Shown here piece after piece: positions 1 through 6,656 of a DNA stretch of 36,122 nucleotides. Origin of the DNA: a virus. Below the pieces are notes generated by a model. It was not told where the DNA came from and made no database searches. It saw only the letters and a list, made by a program, of their open reading frames with translations. Location of the stretch: positions 1-36,122 of IMG/VR virus record IMGVR_UViG_3300041402_000739. The stretch is one strand, 5' to 3'. The position numbers and the translations under genes are program-made. Numbering within the stretch: position 1 is the stretch's first letter; each line of letters starts with the position of its first letter.

Positions 1-138
1 GATGACGAAATCAAGGTGTTAGAAAGTCGAAAAGCAAATATTGAACTTGTTTTTAACCATAAAACAATGCTTGGTGGGCCTAAAGCTAGGCACATGATTT
101 CAGCTTCAAGCGGAACTTTCGATCCAGCAGTACTATAA
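1..138 (+). CDS. C-terminal end of an unrecognised protein (partial)
   Basis: The frame is open from the first base of the window and stops with TAA, giving the last 45 residues of a protein whose start lies to the left. The segment has a GGPKARHM stretch but no motif I recognise. It is followed after 21 nt by the next small gene, which suggests one plus-strand operon. Confidence 0.6.
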   Translation, partial: DDEIKVLESRKANIELVFNHKTMLGGPKARHMISASSGTFDPAVL

Positions 139-159
139 CGACCAATAACGGGTAGAATT

Positions 160-300
160 ATGAAAACTAACTTAATTCAATGCAATCATAAGAAAACTAA
201 AACCAAACTTGTTTCATGGGCTGAACGATGCCAAAGGAAACATACTCAAGGTTTTAAAAAAGTAAAATGTTGTGTTGATTGTGGAAAGGAGATCAAATGA
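160..300 (+). CDS. Small Cys/His-rich protein, 46 aa
   Basis: A 46-residue basic protein starting at ATG 160, about 6 nt after a GGGTAG sequence. It has an early C-x-H pair and a C-terminal CC-x-x-C cluster, so a small zinc-binding fold is possible. It ends at TGA 298-300, overlapping the next ATG (ATGA), the usual sign of translational coupling. No function is recognised. Confidence 0.55.
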   Translation: MKTNLIQCNHKKTKTKLVSWAERCQRKHTQGFKKVKCCVDCGKEIK

Positions 301-554
301 CATTTCAAGAAACTATTAAAGAAAAACTGATCCAATGCGGGCTTGCAGAACATGAAGCTGAAAAAGTTATTGAGGCAACAATAAACGACTCAGCATTCAC
401 TAACAACTTTATGCATCGATGGAACGACCAAACGGATGGATATCCGCCAATGATTTTAAATCTTATTTGGTTATCCGTTAAACGGGTAGCCTTAGAATGG
501 ATTGACGTAAATTGTCCTCAAGCTTGGTTTAAGCCTTTATTTATTGGAGAATAG
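297..554 (+). CDS. Hypothetical protein, 85 aa
   Basis: ATG 297 is chosen over an upstream in-frame TTG (279) because AAAGGAG lies just before it and it overlaps the previous stop as ATGA. The protein is acidic and helical at the N-terminus with several Trp residues toward the C-terminus (LIWLSV, LEWIDV, QAWFKPLF). No family is recognised. It continues the tightly packed plus-strand operon. Confidence 0.75.
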   Translation: MTFQETIKEKLIQCGLAEHEAEKVIEATINDSAFTNNFMHRWNDQTDGYPPMILNLIWLSVKRVALEWIDVNCPQAWFKPLFIGE

Positions 555-556
555 AA

Positions 557-721
557 ATGCAAAAGTTATTTGAAAAATGGTTTACTGAGCAATTCGGGCC
601 GAACTCAAAAGTAATTCTTAAAAATTTTAATGATGAAGATGGGTATGAAGACAGGGATGCAAATATGATGTGGATGGGTTTTAACGCTGGTTTTGAATTG
701 TCAAAGTTTGAATCATTATAA
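557..721 (+). CDS. Hypothetical protein, 54 aa
   Basis: A 54-residue ORF starting 3 nt after the previous stop, with GGAGAATAG as ribosome binding site. The C-terminal part (MWMGFNAGFELS) resembles the W-x-x-GF-x-AG-x-x-L pattern of many tiny phage proteins of unknown role. Existence is supported by position and binding site, not by a known function. Confidence 0.65.
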   Translation: MQKLFEKWFTEQFGPNSKVILKNFNDEDGYEDRDANMMWMGFNAGFELSKFESL

Positions 722-734
722 CAAAAGGGGATAA

Positions 735-941
735 ATGCAAAAACTAATTTTCAAAGAAAGCTACACAGAACAAGAAACAACTTCAGCTTTAATACGAATT
801 GATTCAGAAATTAAACTCAAAAAAGAATCTTTAAAATTTCCTGAGCGATTCAAAAAGATTACTGGACCAGCTTTTACAAGAGGATGGATTAAAGATCTTG
901 AGAATTGGAGGGCTCACTACCTGGAGAATACTTTTGTTTGA
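735..941 (+). CDS. Hypothetical protein, 68 aa
   Basis: Starts at ATG 735 with AAAAGGGG 5 nt upstream. It is lysine/glutamate rich and predicted helical, with a Trp-containing C-terminus (RGWIKDLENW). No family is recognised. Confidence 0.7.
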   Translation: MQKLIFKESYTEQETTSALIRIDSEIKLKKESLKFPERFKKITGPAFTRGWIKDLENWRAHYLENTFV

Positions 942-947
942 TTGTCG

Positions 948-1094
948 ATGATTAAAGAGCCGGTTAATATAGCGTTCGGTAGTTACTTCCAAAATAGTTT
1001 CTGTCCCGATTCTTGCGCAAACTGCAACCATAAAAGCCGATTAATCGTAATACCTTGTCGGCTGTTGTGTTGCTGGCTCTATAAAAATAATTGA
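948..1094 (+). CDS. Possible Cys-rich small protein, 48 aa
   Basis: An open frame of 48 residues fills the gap between two genes. It has a Cys cluster (CPDSCANC) and a hydrophobic Cys-rich tail (PCRLLCCWLY). There is no convincing ribosome binding site within 10 nt of the ATG; an in-frame TTG at 942 is an alternative start. The Cys spacing looks protein-like, but non-coding DNA cannot be excluded. Confidence 0.35.
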   Translation: MIKEPVNIAFGSYFQNSFCPDSCANCNHKSRLIVIPCRLLCCWLYKNN

Positions 1095-1112
1095 AAAGGA
1101 TTAAAAATAAGG

Positions 1113-1373
1113 ATGGTAAAAATGAGTAAATGGAAAGATGAAAGAAAAAGATATGATGATAAAGAAATTATAGCATCAAAGCTTATTGCTGGCAGATTCA
1201 AACTAACTGTTCATCATTATGCAGGATATAATGATGATGTTTGGTTTGCTAGCTGTTACACTCTTTTTTGTAGGTATCGACTTGCAAGCAACAAACTTGA
1301 AGAGGCAAAGTCACAAGCTAAAAACATGTTGCAATCTATTTTAGAAACCGCTTTGGAGGATATTTTAAAATGA
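1113..1373 (+). CDS. Hypothetical protein, 86 aa
   Basis: Either ATG 1113 (after AATAAGG) or ATG 1122 (after GGATGG) could be used. The middle has a beta-rich stretch (FKLTVHHYAGYNDDVWFASC) followed by a long C-terminal helix. The layout resembles small phage proteins of unknown role. The stop overlaps ATG 1370. Confidence 0.7.
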   Translation: MVKMSKWKDERKRYDDKEIIASKLIAGRFKLTVHHYAGYNDDVWFASCYTLFCRYRLASNKLEEAKSQAKNMLQSILETALEDILK

Positions 1374-1444
1374 GTAATTTTTTATTAACCTTAACGGAGG
1401 GTCCAGACGAGATAAATTATATTGTATTTTATAAATTTTGTTAA
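1370..1444 (+). CDS. Very short ORF, 24 aa, possibly a gene remnant
   Basis: ATG 1370 overlaps the previous TGA and has a good GGAGGA sequence 9 nt upstream, but the frame runs only 24 residues. It may be the start of a gene truncated by deletion, or a leader peptide before the hairpin at 1450-1474. The strong binding site is the only support. Confidence 0.3.
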   Translation: MSNFLLTLTEGPDEINYIVFYKFC

Positions 1445-1449
1445 AGCTT

Positions 1450-1474
1450 GAGGGTGGCGTTTGTGTTCACCCTC
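1450..1474 (+). terminator. Hairpin, 7-bp perfect stem
   Basis: GAGGGTG (1450-1456) pairs with CACCCTC (1468-1474) around an 11-nt loop, followed by TAAAAATATTTT. The tail is A/T-rich without a clean T-run, so it is either a weak terminator or an mRNA processing/stability hairpin just before the strong AAGGAGG site of the next gene. Confidence 0.45.
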
Positions 1475-1500
1475 TAAAAATATTTTGAAAAGGAGGATAT

Positions 1501-1728
1501 ATGAATATTGAAAAAGAGATTTTAGAAAAAATATTAAGTGATATTGATCTAACAAAATACAAAAAGCAAATTAATAACGCCGTTGATAGATATTTAAATT
1601 CAGAAAGCTTTATCGATAGTGTTGCCGAATCAATGAAAGACGGTGAGCTTCCTTGGGAAGTTGGAGAGATTGTTGCTAAAAAAATAAAGCAGCAACTAAA
1701 AAATAAAATTAAAATAGAATTTAATTAA
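1501..1728 (+). CDS. Hypothetical helical protein, 75 aa
   Basis: Has the best ribosome binding site of this block (AAAAGGAGG, 5 nt before ATG). The protein is highly charged and predicted almost entirely helical, ending in a lysine-rich segment. No family is recognised. It begins a new series of genes after the hairpin at 1450-1474. Confidence 0.75.
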   Translation: MNIEKEILEKILSDIDLTKYKKQINNAVDRYLNSESFIDSVAESMKDGELPWEVGEIVAKKIKQQLKNKIKIEFN

Positions 1729-1734
1729 AACAAA

Positions 1735-1941
1735 ATGAGTTTACCACCAGTCACAGAAGAGGACAAACCAGCAATAGAAAGCATGATCAAAAAGCTGGTT
1801 CGATTTAGAAAGCGTGAAGTTGATAATAATGATCGATGGAAATCCAAATATTTAGACGATGCAATCAAAGATTTATGCACATACGGAGAAGTAAAAGGTT
1901 GGTGGAAAGATCAAGAACGCGATCCTTCATCATGGTTTTAA
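1735..1941 (+). CDS. Hypothetical protein, 68 aa
   Basis: Follows the previous stop by 6 nt with no strong binding site of its own, so it is probably translationally coupled. It is basic in the middle (RFRKREVDNNDRW) and ends with a Trp-rich tail (GWWKDQERDPSSWF). No family is recognised. Confidence 0.65.
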   Translation: MSLPPVTEEDKPAIESMIKKLVRFRKREVDNNDRWKSKYLDDAIKDLCTYGEVKGWWKDQERDPSSWF

Positions 1942-1961
1942 TTACTAAAAAGAGTTGAATA

Positions 1962-2318
1962 ATGGAAACTTTTAGATTTTACAGATTTACAACACAACAT
2001 GGAGATGCCGCTTTTTGGTGTAGTGCATACCCTAAAGATGACGAGTATATCAAAAAATCAGATTTAGACAAGCTTTTAAAACATAAAATTGAATTTAAAG
2101 ATCCAAAAGACGCCCCAAAGGATAGACCATTTCTAGCATTTTTTAAAAGCTGGCCTACGTGTGTTACTGTATCCTGGGATGGTGCCGATTGTCAGTGGAC
2201 AGCAGCAATTCTTCAAACTGGACTATATCATGGTGAATGGAATAATAACTATTTTGAGAATGAGCAGTTTGAAATCAAAGATATGATTAAATGGTGTGAA
2301 CTACCGGAGGATAAATGA
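1962..2318 (+). CDS. Hypothetical protein, 118 aa
   Basis: Starts at ATG 1962, 5 nt after AGAGTTG. Aromatic-rich beta-type sequence with many Trp residues (WCSAYP, SWPTCVTVSWDGADCQW). No family is recognised. Its stop overlaps the start of the J-domain gene by 4 nt (ATGA), so the two are probably translated together. Confidence 0.75.
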   Translation: METFRFYRFTTQHGDAAFWCSAYPKDDEYIKKSDLDKLLKHKIEFKDPKDAPKDRPFLAFFKSWPTCVTVSWDGADCQWTAAILQTGLYHGEWNNNYFENEQFEIKDMIKWCELPEDK

Positions 2319-2959
2319 ACTATTACGAATATCTAGGCCTTGATCCGGGCGAACAGGATCAAGATAAAATCAAAAAGGCCATAAAGACAAAATCAAAAGA
2401 ATGCCATCCTGACAGGGCCAAACAAAACGGAATGTCTGAAGATAAAGCAACTATCGAACAAGTAAAGATTAATAAAATTAAAGCAATTCTTCAAGATCCA
2501 ATAAAAAAAAATCAATACGATCAAAGCGGATATAATGAACACTCCGAAAACGGCTTGACTGTCCATAGTGCTTTAAGAATGGTCTTTGATAAAGTGTTGA
2601 TGAGAGAGAATATTAGTAAAAACTCTTTTATTGAATCTGCACGTAACGCATTTAAAGACTGTTGCAAGTCAAATAAACGTTTAATAGATGAAATAAAGAG
2701 CCACAAAGCTATAATTTTATCGATTGTTGAATCTTACGCTGATGATGACGAAGAGGTTTCTTTATCGATAAAAGAATCATATCTATCTTTACTCAACCGA
2801 ATGGATTCGGACCTATCAAAAGCTGAATATGAAAAAACAATTATTACACAGGCCTTTGAACTGTTCAATAAAAAGTTTGTTCAGAAAGAAGAATTTGACC
2901 CATACAAAGTATACAATGAGCATGATATTCATAACATTTTAAAACGAGGAGCTCTGTAA
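2315..2959 (+). CDS. J-domain (DnaJ-like) co-chaperone
   Basis: The first about 70 residues form a J-domain: the N-terminal YYEYLGLDPG helix I, a basic helix II, the diagnostic HPD tripeptide at residues 31-33, and a helix III/IV ending in DPIKKNQYDQSG. J-domains stimulate the ATPase of Hsp70 (DnaK). The remaining 140 residues are helical and unlike the Gly/Phe and zinc-finger regions of full DnaJ, so this is a class C-type protein. In phage such proteins are inferred to redirect host DnaK, for example in replication-complex remodelling or assembly; the partner cannot be told here. Confidence 0.85.
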   Translation: MNYYEYLGLDPGEQDQDKIKKAIKTKSKECHPDRAKQNGMSEDKATIEQVKINKIKAILQDPIKKNQYDQSGYNEHSENGLTVHSALRMVFDKVLMRENISKNSFIESARNAFKDCCKSNKRLIDEIKSHKAIILSIVESYADDDEEVSLSIKESYLSLLNRMDSDLSKAEYEKTIITQAFELFNKKFVQKEEFDPYKVYNEHDIHNILKRGAL

Positions 2960-2964
2960 AAATT

Positions 2965-3150
2965 ATGAAAGAAATAAAAATCAAAATTATCGACGGATAC
3001 ATAATTGAAAAGCTAAGAGGCAAAGTTTTCATTGCTAAACAATCTTCGTTGTGTGCCCGTATTAAATACTTTGTTTCTTTTGATGGAGTGCATGTAAAAA
3101 CTAAACATGAAGGGAAAGCGATTCCTAACGAATTTTTTGTTGAGGTTTAA
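2965..3150 (+). CDS. Hypothetical protein, 61 aa
   Basis: Follows the J-domain gene by 5 nt; the GAGGAGCTC sequence at the end of the J-domain gene supplies a binding site. It is beta-rich and basic, and small enough to be a single domain. No family is recognised. Confidence 0.65.
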   Translation: MKEIKIKIIDGYIIEKLRGKVFIAKQSSLCARIKYFVSFDGVHVKTKHEGKAIPNEFFVEV

Positions 3151-3153
3151 AAT

Positions 3154-3672
3154 ATGACTTGGATTCAAACTTATACTGGAAAGAAATTTTATCCTCTTGA
3201 TCCAAAGATTGAGGATATTTGCATTGAAGATATTGCTCACGCTTTATCTATGATTTGTCGTTTTAATGGCCATTGTAACCGATTTTATTCTGTTGCTGAA
3301 CACTCTATAATTATAAGCGATTTTTTACCAGTTGGTGAAAATTTAGCAGGACTATTACATGATGGTGCTGAAGCATATTTTTGCGATCTTCCGAGGCCAA
3401 TCAAAGAGCTTTTTCCAGAATACAAAAAACTTGAAAATAAAACTCAGGATTTAATTTTCAAAAAGTTTAATATTAAAAAGACTGAAATTATAAAACGGTA
3501 TGATAATTCAATCCTTATTGATGAGTCAAATTTATTAATGCCAAATAAGCCCGAACCGTGGACATTTTATGATAATCTGCAATTATCATGTTATGGCTCG
3601 ATTCAATGTTGGAGTCCACAAAAAGCTGAATTTGAATTTTTAAAACGTTTTAGAACACTTACTGAGGTTTAA
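3154..3672 (+). CDS. HD-domain phosphohydrolase (YfbR-like)
   Basis: A 172-residue HD-superfamily protein close to phage and YfbR-type 5'-deoxynucleotidases. Metal-binding residues can be seen: H50 in FYSVAEHS, the HD pair at 69-70 in LLHDGAEAY, D78 just before LPRP, and a later Asp in ILIDES (about 123). YfbR-type enzymes remove phosphate from deoxynucleoside monophosphates, so a role in nucleotide pools is inferred. The start at ATG 3154 is preceded by GAGG. It overlaps the next gene by one base (TAATG). Confidence 0.85.
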   Translation: MTWIQTYTGKKFYPLDPKIEDICIEDIAHALSMICRFNGHCNRFYSVAEHSIIISDFLPVGENLAGLLHDGAEAYFCDLPRPIKELFPEYKKLENKTQDLIFKKFNIKKTEIIKRYDNSILIDESNLLMPNKPEPWTFYDNLQLSCYGSIQCWSPQKAEFEFLKRFRTLTEV

Positions 3673-4082
3673 TGGATAATACAGGAACTGTACTTGTTAT
3701 GGGAAGTTGTGAGCATATAAGGTTGTATGAAATTGTAGACTCGTTTAACACACCTATAATTATTGTAACTGACTCAGATTTTCACAATCACGGCACTACT
3801 TGCGGCTGTGAATATTGCTCTAGAAATACCCTATCTAATATTATTCAAGATAGGGCCCCGCTTAATTATCTAAAATTTATTGACGAACAAAAAGAAAGAG
3901 ATAAATTTGATAAAAAGATCTACGATTTTGAATCTCAGCAAATAACTATTAAACAGGGATTAAACCTAAAAAGCAACTATAAAAACCCTAAAAAAGTAAA
4001 CCGCAAACTCTCTCAATACTCATGCTCTATGCGTGGAAGGAATAAGCCTTGTAGAAGAGTTGCAGTTGTTAACCAGGACTGA
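3672..4082 (+). CDS. Hypothetical protein with Cys motif, 136 aa
   Basis: The start overlaps the HD gene stop (TAATG). The N-terminal half has alternating hydrophobic strands (TVLVMGSC, PIIIVTDSD) and a possible metal site HNHGTTCGCEYC. The C-terminal half is basic with Arg/Lys clusters. No family is recognised; a small nucleotide- or RNA-binding role is only a guess. Confidence 0.7.
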   Translation: MDNTGTVLVMGSCEHIRLYEIVDSFNTPIIIVTDSDFHNHGTTCGCEYCSRNTLSNIIQDRAPLNYLKFIDEQKERDKFDKKIYDFESQQITIKQGLNLKSNYKNPKKVNRKLSQYSCSMRGRNKPCRRVAVVNQD

Positions 4083-4085
4083 AAT

Positions 4086-4316
4086 ATGAATATTACTAAA
4101 GAAGTTTTAGACCTAGTAAAGGTTGGGAATAAACTTAAAGTGTTTTATAACGAAGGAAATTCAAACAATGAAACAATCCATATAAGAGGAATTATTGATA
4201 AGGATCAAGTCATTGTTAGAAAATGGATCAATCATTGTAAAGATTGGAAATACAGGATCGAATGGATATATTGGTTTGAGATATTACTTAAAGATAAACA
4301 GGTTAAAAAAATATGA
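4086..4316 (+). CDS. Hypothetical protein, 76 aa
   Basis: ATG 4086 lies 3 nt after the previous stop. A beta-rich small basic protein (VGNKLKVFYNEG, IHIRGIIDKDQVIVRKW), possibly a small barrel fold. No family is recognised. The stop overlaps the next start (ATGA). Confidence 0.7.
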   Translation: MNITKEVLDLVKVGNKLKVFYNEGNSNNETIHIRGIIDKDQVIVRKWINHCKDWKYRIEWIYWFEILLKDKQVKKI

Positions 4317-4594
4317 AAAGCCATGCAGTAGTCACATCGCCGTCGAAACCAAGCGAAGAAGATATTTTAAATTTTTTAGAGCTTCAGCTGAATGAAATTC
4401 AAAGGGTAATTAATAAATACAAACAAGCAATGATCCCTGAAAATCAAGAGATTTCAAAAAATCTTTTTGCTTGGTATGTTGGGAGGAAAATACAACTTGA
4501 ACAATTAATTGATATTTTAAACGGGGTTCCTTTTGAAGCATTGACACCTATCTTTGATATTCAAATTAAAGCAACTTTTGTTAACCAAGAATAA
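4313..4594 (+). CDS. Hypothetical protein, 93 aa
   Basis: Overlaps the preceding stop by 4 nt (ATGA). Mostly helical, with an amphipathic segment ILNFLELQLNEIQRVINKY that could form a short coiled coil. No family is recognised. Confidence 0.7.
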   Translation: MKSHAVVTSPSKPSEEDILNFLELQLNEIQRVINKYKQAMIPENQEISKNLFAWYVGRKIQLEQLIDILNGVPFEALTPIFDIQIKATFVNQE

Positions 4595-4602
4595 ATGAAA
4601 TT

Positions 4603-4797
4603 ATGGATAATGAATTATATTTTGAATTAGTTAAAGCCTGGGAAACTCCTAGAACATATTTTTACGCAACCCATTATAATACGGCAAAAACATGGGGAAA
4701 TCTTTTAGGCATAACAGAAGAAGAATTCCTTGAAGAATTTAATAACGGGTCATACGCTGGATGGTTTAAAATTATGAAAACCCCTTTTTTAAAATAA
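4603..4797 (+). CDS. Hypothetical protein, 64 aa
   Basis: A short acidic, aromatic-rich protein starting 8 nt after the previous stop. No clear binding site, so coupling is likely. No family is recognised. Confidence 0.6.
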   Translation: MDNELYFELVKAWETPRTYFYATHYNTAKTWGNLLGITEEEFLEEFNNGSYAGWFKIMKTPFLK

Positions 4798-4799
4798 AA

Positions 4800-5099
4800 A
4801 TGAAACAAGCAGAATTAGACAATCACGGCTACCCGACCGATGAGTCAATTGAAACAATTAAAAACTGGCCTATTCCTTATCTATTAGATTATAAACCTTT
4901 GCTAGAATTTATCAAGCCTATTTTTTACGTTTACGGGGTTATTTGGATTAATAATGATGGTATGACTGAGATTGTTACGGGTGGCTGGTCAGGCTGTGAA
5001 GAGGCAATTGACGCCCTTCAAAAAAGCAAATCTGGGTTTTGGGGTGTTTGTTGGGGATCTTCTAGCCGTGGTGGTGCTTATGTTTTTAATATTAAATAA
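4800..5099 (+). CDS. Hypothetical protein, 99 aa
   Basis: Begins 2 nt after the previous stop. The second half is glycine- and tryptophan-rich ([29 protein letters not shown]). This could be a small beta domain; no family is recognised. Confidence 0.7.
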   Translation: MKQAELDNHGYPTDESIETIKNWPIPYLLDYKPLLEFIKPIFYVYGVIWINNDGMTEIVTGGWSGCEEAIDALQKSKSGFWGVCWGSSSRGGAYVFNIK

Positions 5100-5110
5100 A
5101 AGGAAATAAA

Positions 5111-5359
5111 ATGGAAAAAGTAAAAAATCTTATTAAAGAAATCATTACCGATCAACTTGATTTAGACGAGGGTGCAGCGATATCTGAAACAGCAAATCTA
5201 ATTGATGATCTTGGTGCTGACTCTCTCGATGAAGTGGAAATCCTGATTGCAATAGAAGAAGAATTTGACGTTGAAATCGATGATCTTGAGGCAGAAAAGC
5301 TAAAAACTGTTGGTGATTGGTTTGAATACGCAGAGAAAAATAATTTTAAACTTAAATAG
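5111..5359 (+). CDS. Acyl carrier protein
   Basis: An 82-residue acidic four-helix protein with the phosphopantetheine attachment motif [11 protein letters not shown]; the modified Ser is residue 38. Length and the flanking acidic helices match bacterial acyl carrier proteins, which carry acyl chains as thioesters in fatty-acid and lipid synthesis. Translation has AAAAGGAAA 5 nt upstream. There is no synthase, ligase or phosphopantetheinyl transferase in the window, so it probably depends on the host enzymes. It is the last gene before the promoter at 5360. Confidence 0.92.
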   Translation: MEKVKNLIKEIITDQLDLDEGAAISETANLIDDLGADSLDEVEILIAIEEEFDVEIDDLEAEKLKTVGDWFEYAEKNNFKLK

Positions 5360-5389
5360 TTGACAAAGATATCTAATTAGATATCTAAT
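5360..5389 (+). promoter_or_regulatory. Promoter with a 20-bp palindromic operator
   Basis: TTGACA (5360-5365) is followed at 16-17 nt by TATCTAAT. The spacer carries a perfect palindrome, AGATATCTAATTAGATATCT (5367-5386), which also covers most of the -10. A symmetric dimeric repressor bound there would block RNA polymerase. It is placed to transcribe the basic protein at 5424 and the tRNA cluster. Confidence 0.65.
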
Positions 5390-5423
5390 CGAACATACTC
5401 AAGTGAGTAACCTTTAAAAAATT

Positions 5424-5852
5424 ATGAAAATAAACTGGAAACATTTAGCGACGACAACGGGTTATAAATCTTTGAAAAAAGCTTGTTTTGATGATATTAA
5501 AAGAAATTATCGTTCAAAAAAAGAAGTACTTCAAAAGTTTCGATGGGTAATCGCTAGAGCAAAACACTACGTACACCACACGGGTAAATCTATTGAAAGT
5601 ATTTTGAACGAATGGGAAGAAAAAAGAGATTACTGGTGGATAAACTATTACCAAGATGGAAGACAACCAAAATTCCATTCTAACTGCATTAAAAAAAGTG
5701 GTATTAATAGCATACGTAAATACTATAAAAACATTAGAAATTATACACCTGTTGAGGCTAACAGAGCAATAAGACATGAAATTGCAAGAATAACTAAAAC
5801 AAAAAAGTTGAAACCTCGCTGGCCGATGGCTAGAAAGAAGCGGGGTTACTAA
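5424..5852 (+). CDS. Hypothetical very basic protein, 142 aa
   Basis: First gene behind the palindromic promoter. Lys/Arg-rich with many aromatic residues (RDYWWINYYQDG) and a basic tail ending KLKPRWPMARKKRGY, so nucleic-acid binding is plausible. No family is recognised. No strong ribosome binding site is visible before ATG 5424. It lies directly upstream of the structured RNA and tRNA cluster. Confidence 0.7.
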   Translation: MKINWKHLATTTGYKSLKKACFDDIKRNYRSKKEVLQKFRWVIARAKHYVHHTGKSIESILNEWEEKRDYWWINYYQDGRQPKFHSNCIKKSGINSIRKYYKNIRNYTPVEANRAIRHEIARITKTKKLKPRWPMARKKRGY

Positions 5853-5863
5853 GGAAGTTGTAA

Positions 5864-6066
5864 GGCGATTGTTTGAAGGGAAAATGAAATATTAAGTAAA
5901 GAGTCAAGTCTTGAAAGATATTGAAAAGTACCAGATTGGAAAGGGAGGTTTCGCTAAACTTGAATAATGCGGAACTATCTTTCCTTATGAAGACTCAATA
6001 AACCGTCTCTATTAATACCTTTTGAGCTAACGTACTAACAGTTCAATCGCCAGGGTAGATAGAGAC
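5864..6066 (+). ncRNA. Structured non-coding region upstream of tRNAs
   Basis: No gene of reasonable length is present. Nested complementary segments suggest a folded RNA: GGCGATTG (5864-5871) with CAATCGCC (6044-6051); AGTCTT (5907-5912) with AAGACT (5990-5995); GGAAAG (5938-5943) with CTTTCC (5979-5984); and GTCTCTAT (6005-6012) with ATAGAGAC (6059-6066). Because CAATCGCC lies inside the last hairpin loop, the first pairing would make a pseudoknot. Family unknown. Confidence 0.5.
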
Positions 6067-6080
6067 ATTCAAATAAAAAC

Positions 6081-6157
6081 GCTTCGGTAGCTCAGTTGGT
6101 CAGAGCGCCACGCTCATAACGGGAAGGTCACTGGTTCAAGTCCGGTTCGAAGTACCA
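6081..6157 (+). tRNA. tRNA with CAT anticodon (Met or Ile2)
   Basis: A cloverleaf with acceptor GCTTCGG/TCGAAGT, D arm GCTC/GAGC, T arm ACTGG/CCGGT with TTCAAGT loop, and encoded CCA. The anticodon loop is CTCATAA (CAT). The anticodon stem CCACG/CGGGA has two mismatches, which is unusual. The variable and T-arm region resembles the Ile2 type, whose CAT is modified to read ATA, but elongator Met is also possible. Confidence 0.8.
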
Positions 6158-6166
6158 TAATTACAA

Positions 6167-6239
6167 GCCCCGTTAGCCAAGTGGTTAAGGCACTCGACTT
6201 TCTATCGAGGATTCATCAGTTCGATACTGATACGGGGTA
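6167..6239 (+). tRNA. tRNA-Glu (TTC)
   Basis: Acceptor GCCCCGT pairs fully with ACGGGGT; the anticodon arm CTCGA/TCGAG is perfect with loop CTTTCTA, anticodon TTC; the T arm is ATCAG/CTGAT. CCA is not encoded. Confidence 0.88.
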
Positions 6240-6248
6240 CTTTTTAAC

Positions 6249-6319
6249 GGCCCTATAGTTCAGAGGCAGAACAGCTCGTTGTCTTCGAGAAGGTCAGGAT
6301 ATCGTAATTCCCTAGGGTA
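6249..6319 (+). tRNA. tRNA-Asp-like (GTC), divergent
   Basis: The acceptor GGCCCTA pairs with TAGGGTA except at the first position; the D arm is GTTC/GAAC; the anticodon stem is GCTCG/CGAGA (one mismatch) with loop TTGTCTT, anticodon GTC. The T arm is poor and lacks the usual TTCGA loop. Its last base coincides with the first base of the next tRNA. It may be a decayed or unusual tRNA-Asp. Confidence 0.5.
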
Positions 6320-6393
6320 GCCAAGTAGTTCAGCGGTAGAACGGCTCCCTGTTAAGGAGTTTGTCGCAGGTTCGATCCCTGCCTTGGCTGCCA
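6319..6393 (+). tRNA. tRNA-Asn (GTT)
   Basis: Perfect acceptor AGCCAAG/CTTGGCT, anticodon arm GCTCC/GGAGT with loop CTGTTAA (anticodon GTT), T arm GCAGG/CCTGC with TTCGATC loop, discriminator G and encoded CCA. It starts immediately after the Asp-like tRNA, so both must be cut from one transcript. Confidence 0.9.
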
Positions 6394-6415
6394 ATTAGTA
6401 ATTAACACAGTATTT

Positions 6416-6547
6416 GCGGTGTGGGTCTGGCTAAATATATTGAATAAGTCGGAAGTAACGCTAAAAAGCGTTTGTTTTGGAGCTTCGCACCGCTTAAAGT
6501 TTAACTTCTAAACGGATGTAGATATCAAACTCTACCCTCTGCAATCA
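6416..6547 (+). ncRNA. Structured non-coding region downstream of tRNAs
   Basis: GCGGTG (6416-6421) pairs with CACCGC (6488-6493), enclosing a perfect hairpin AACGCT/AGCGTT with AAAA loop (6457-6472). A segment (GCTAAA, TTGAATAA, CGGAA) recurs from the upstream structured region. It ends with a 31-nt sequence (6517-6547) that is repeated identically on the other strand at 28802-28832 and that contains the hairpin GTAGA/TCTAC followed by CCTCTGC. Probably non-coding RNA; family unknown. Confidence 0.5.
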
Positions 6548-6563
6548 AATAAAAAAGGAAACT

Positions 6564-6653
6564 ATGGATACTATTCAAAAGATACAATTATGTCTTACAA
6601 TCGTTTTATTTTTATGCTTCCTGTCTATCGCTATTATTAATTTTCCATATTAA
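6564..6653 (+). CDS. Single-span membrane peptide, 29 aa
   Basis: ATG 6564 has AAAAAAGGAAA upstream. The 29-residue product is mostly one hydrophobic segment (CLTIVLFLCFLSIAIINF), so an inner-membrane peptide is likely. It starts the early operon after the tRNA cluster and is 3 nt from the next gene. Function unknown. Confidence 0.6.
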   Translation: MDTIQKIQLCLTIVLFLCFLSIAIINFPY

Positions 6654-6656
6654 ACT

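Noticed and set aside
831-1031. 66-aa minus-strand open frame
   Set aside because: Lies against the direction of a dense plus-strand operon, overlaps gene 735-941 and lacks a binding site.
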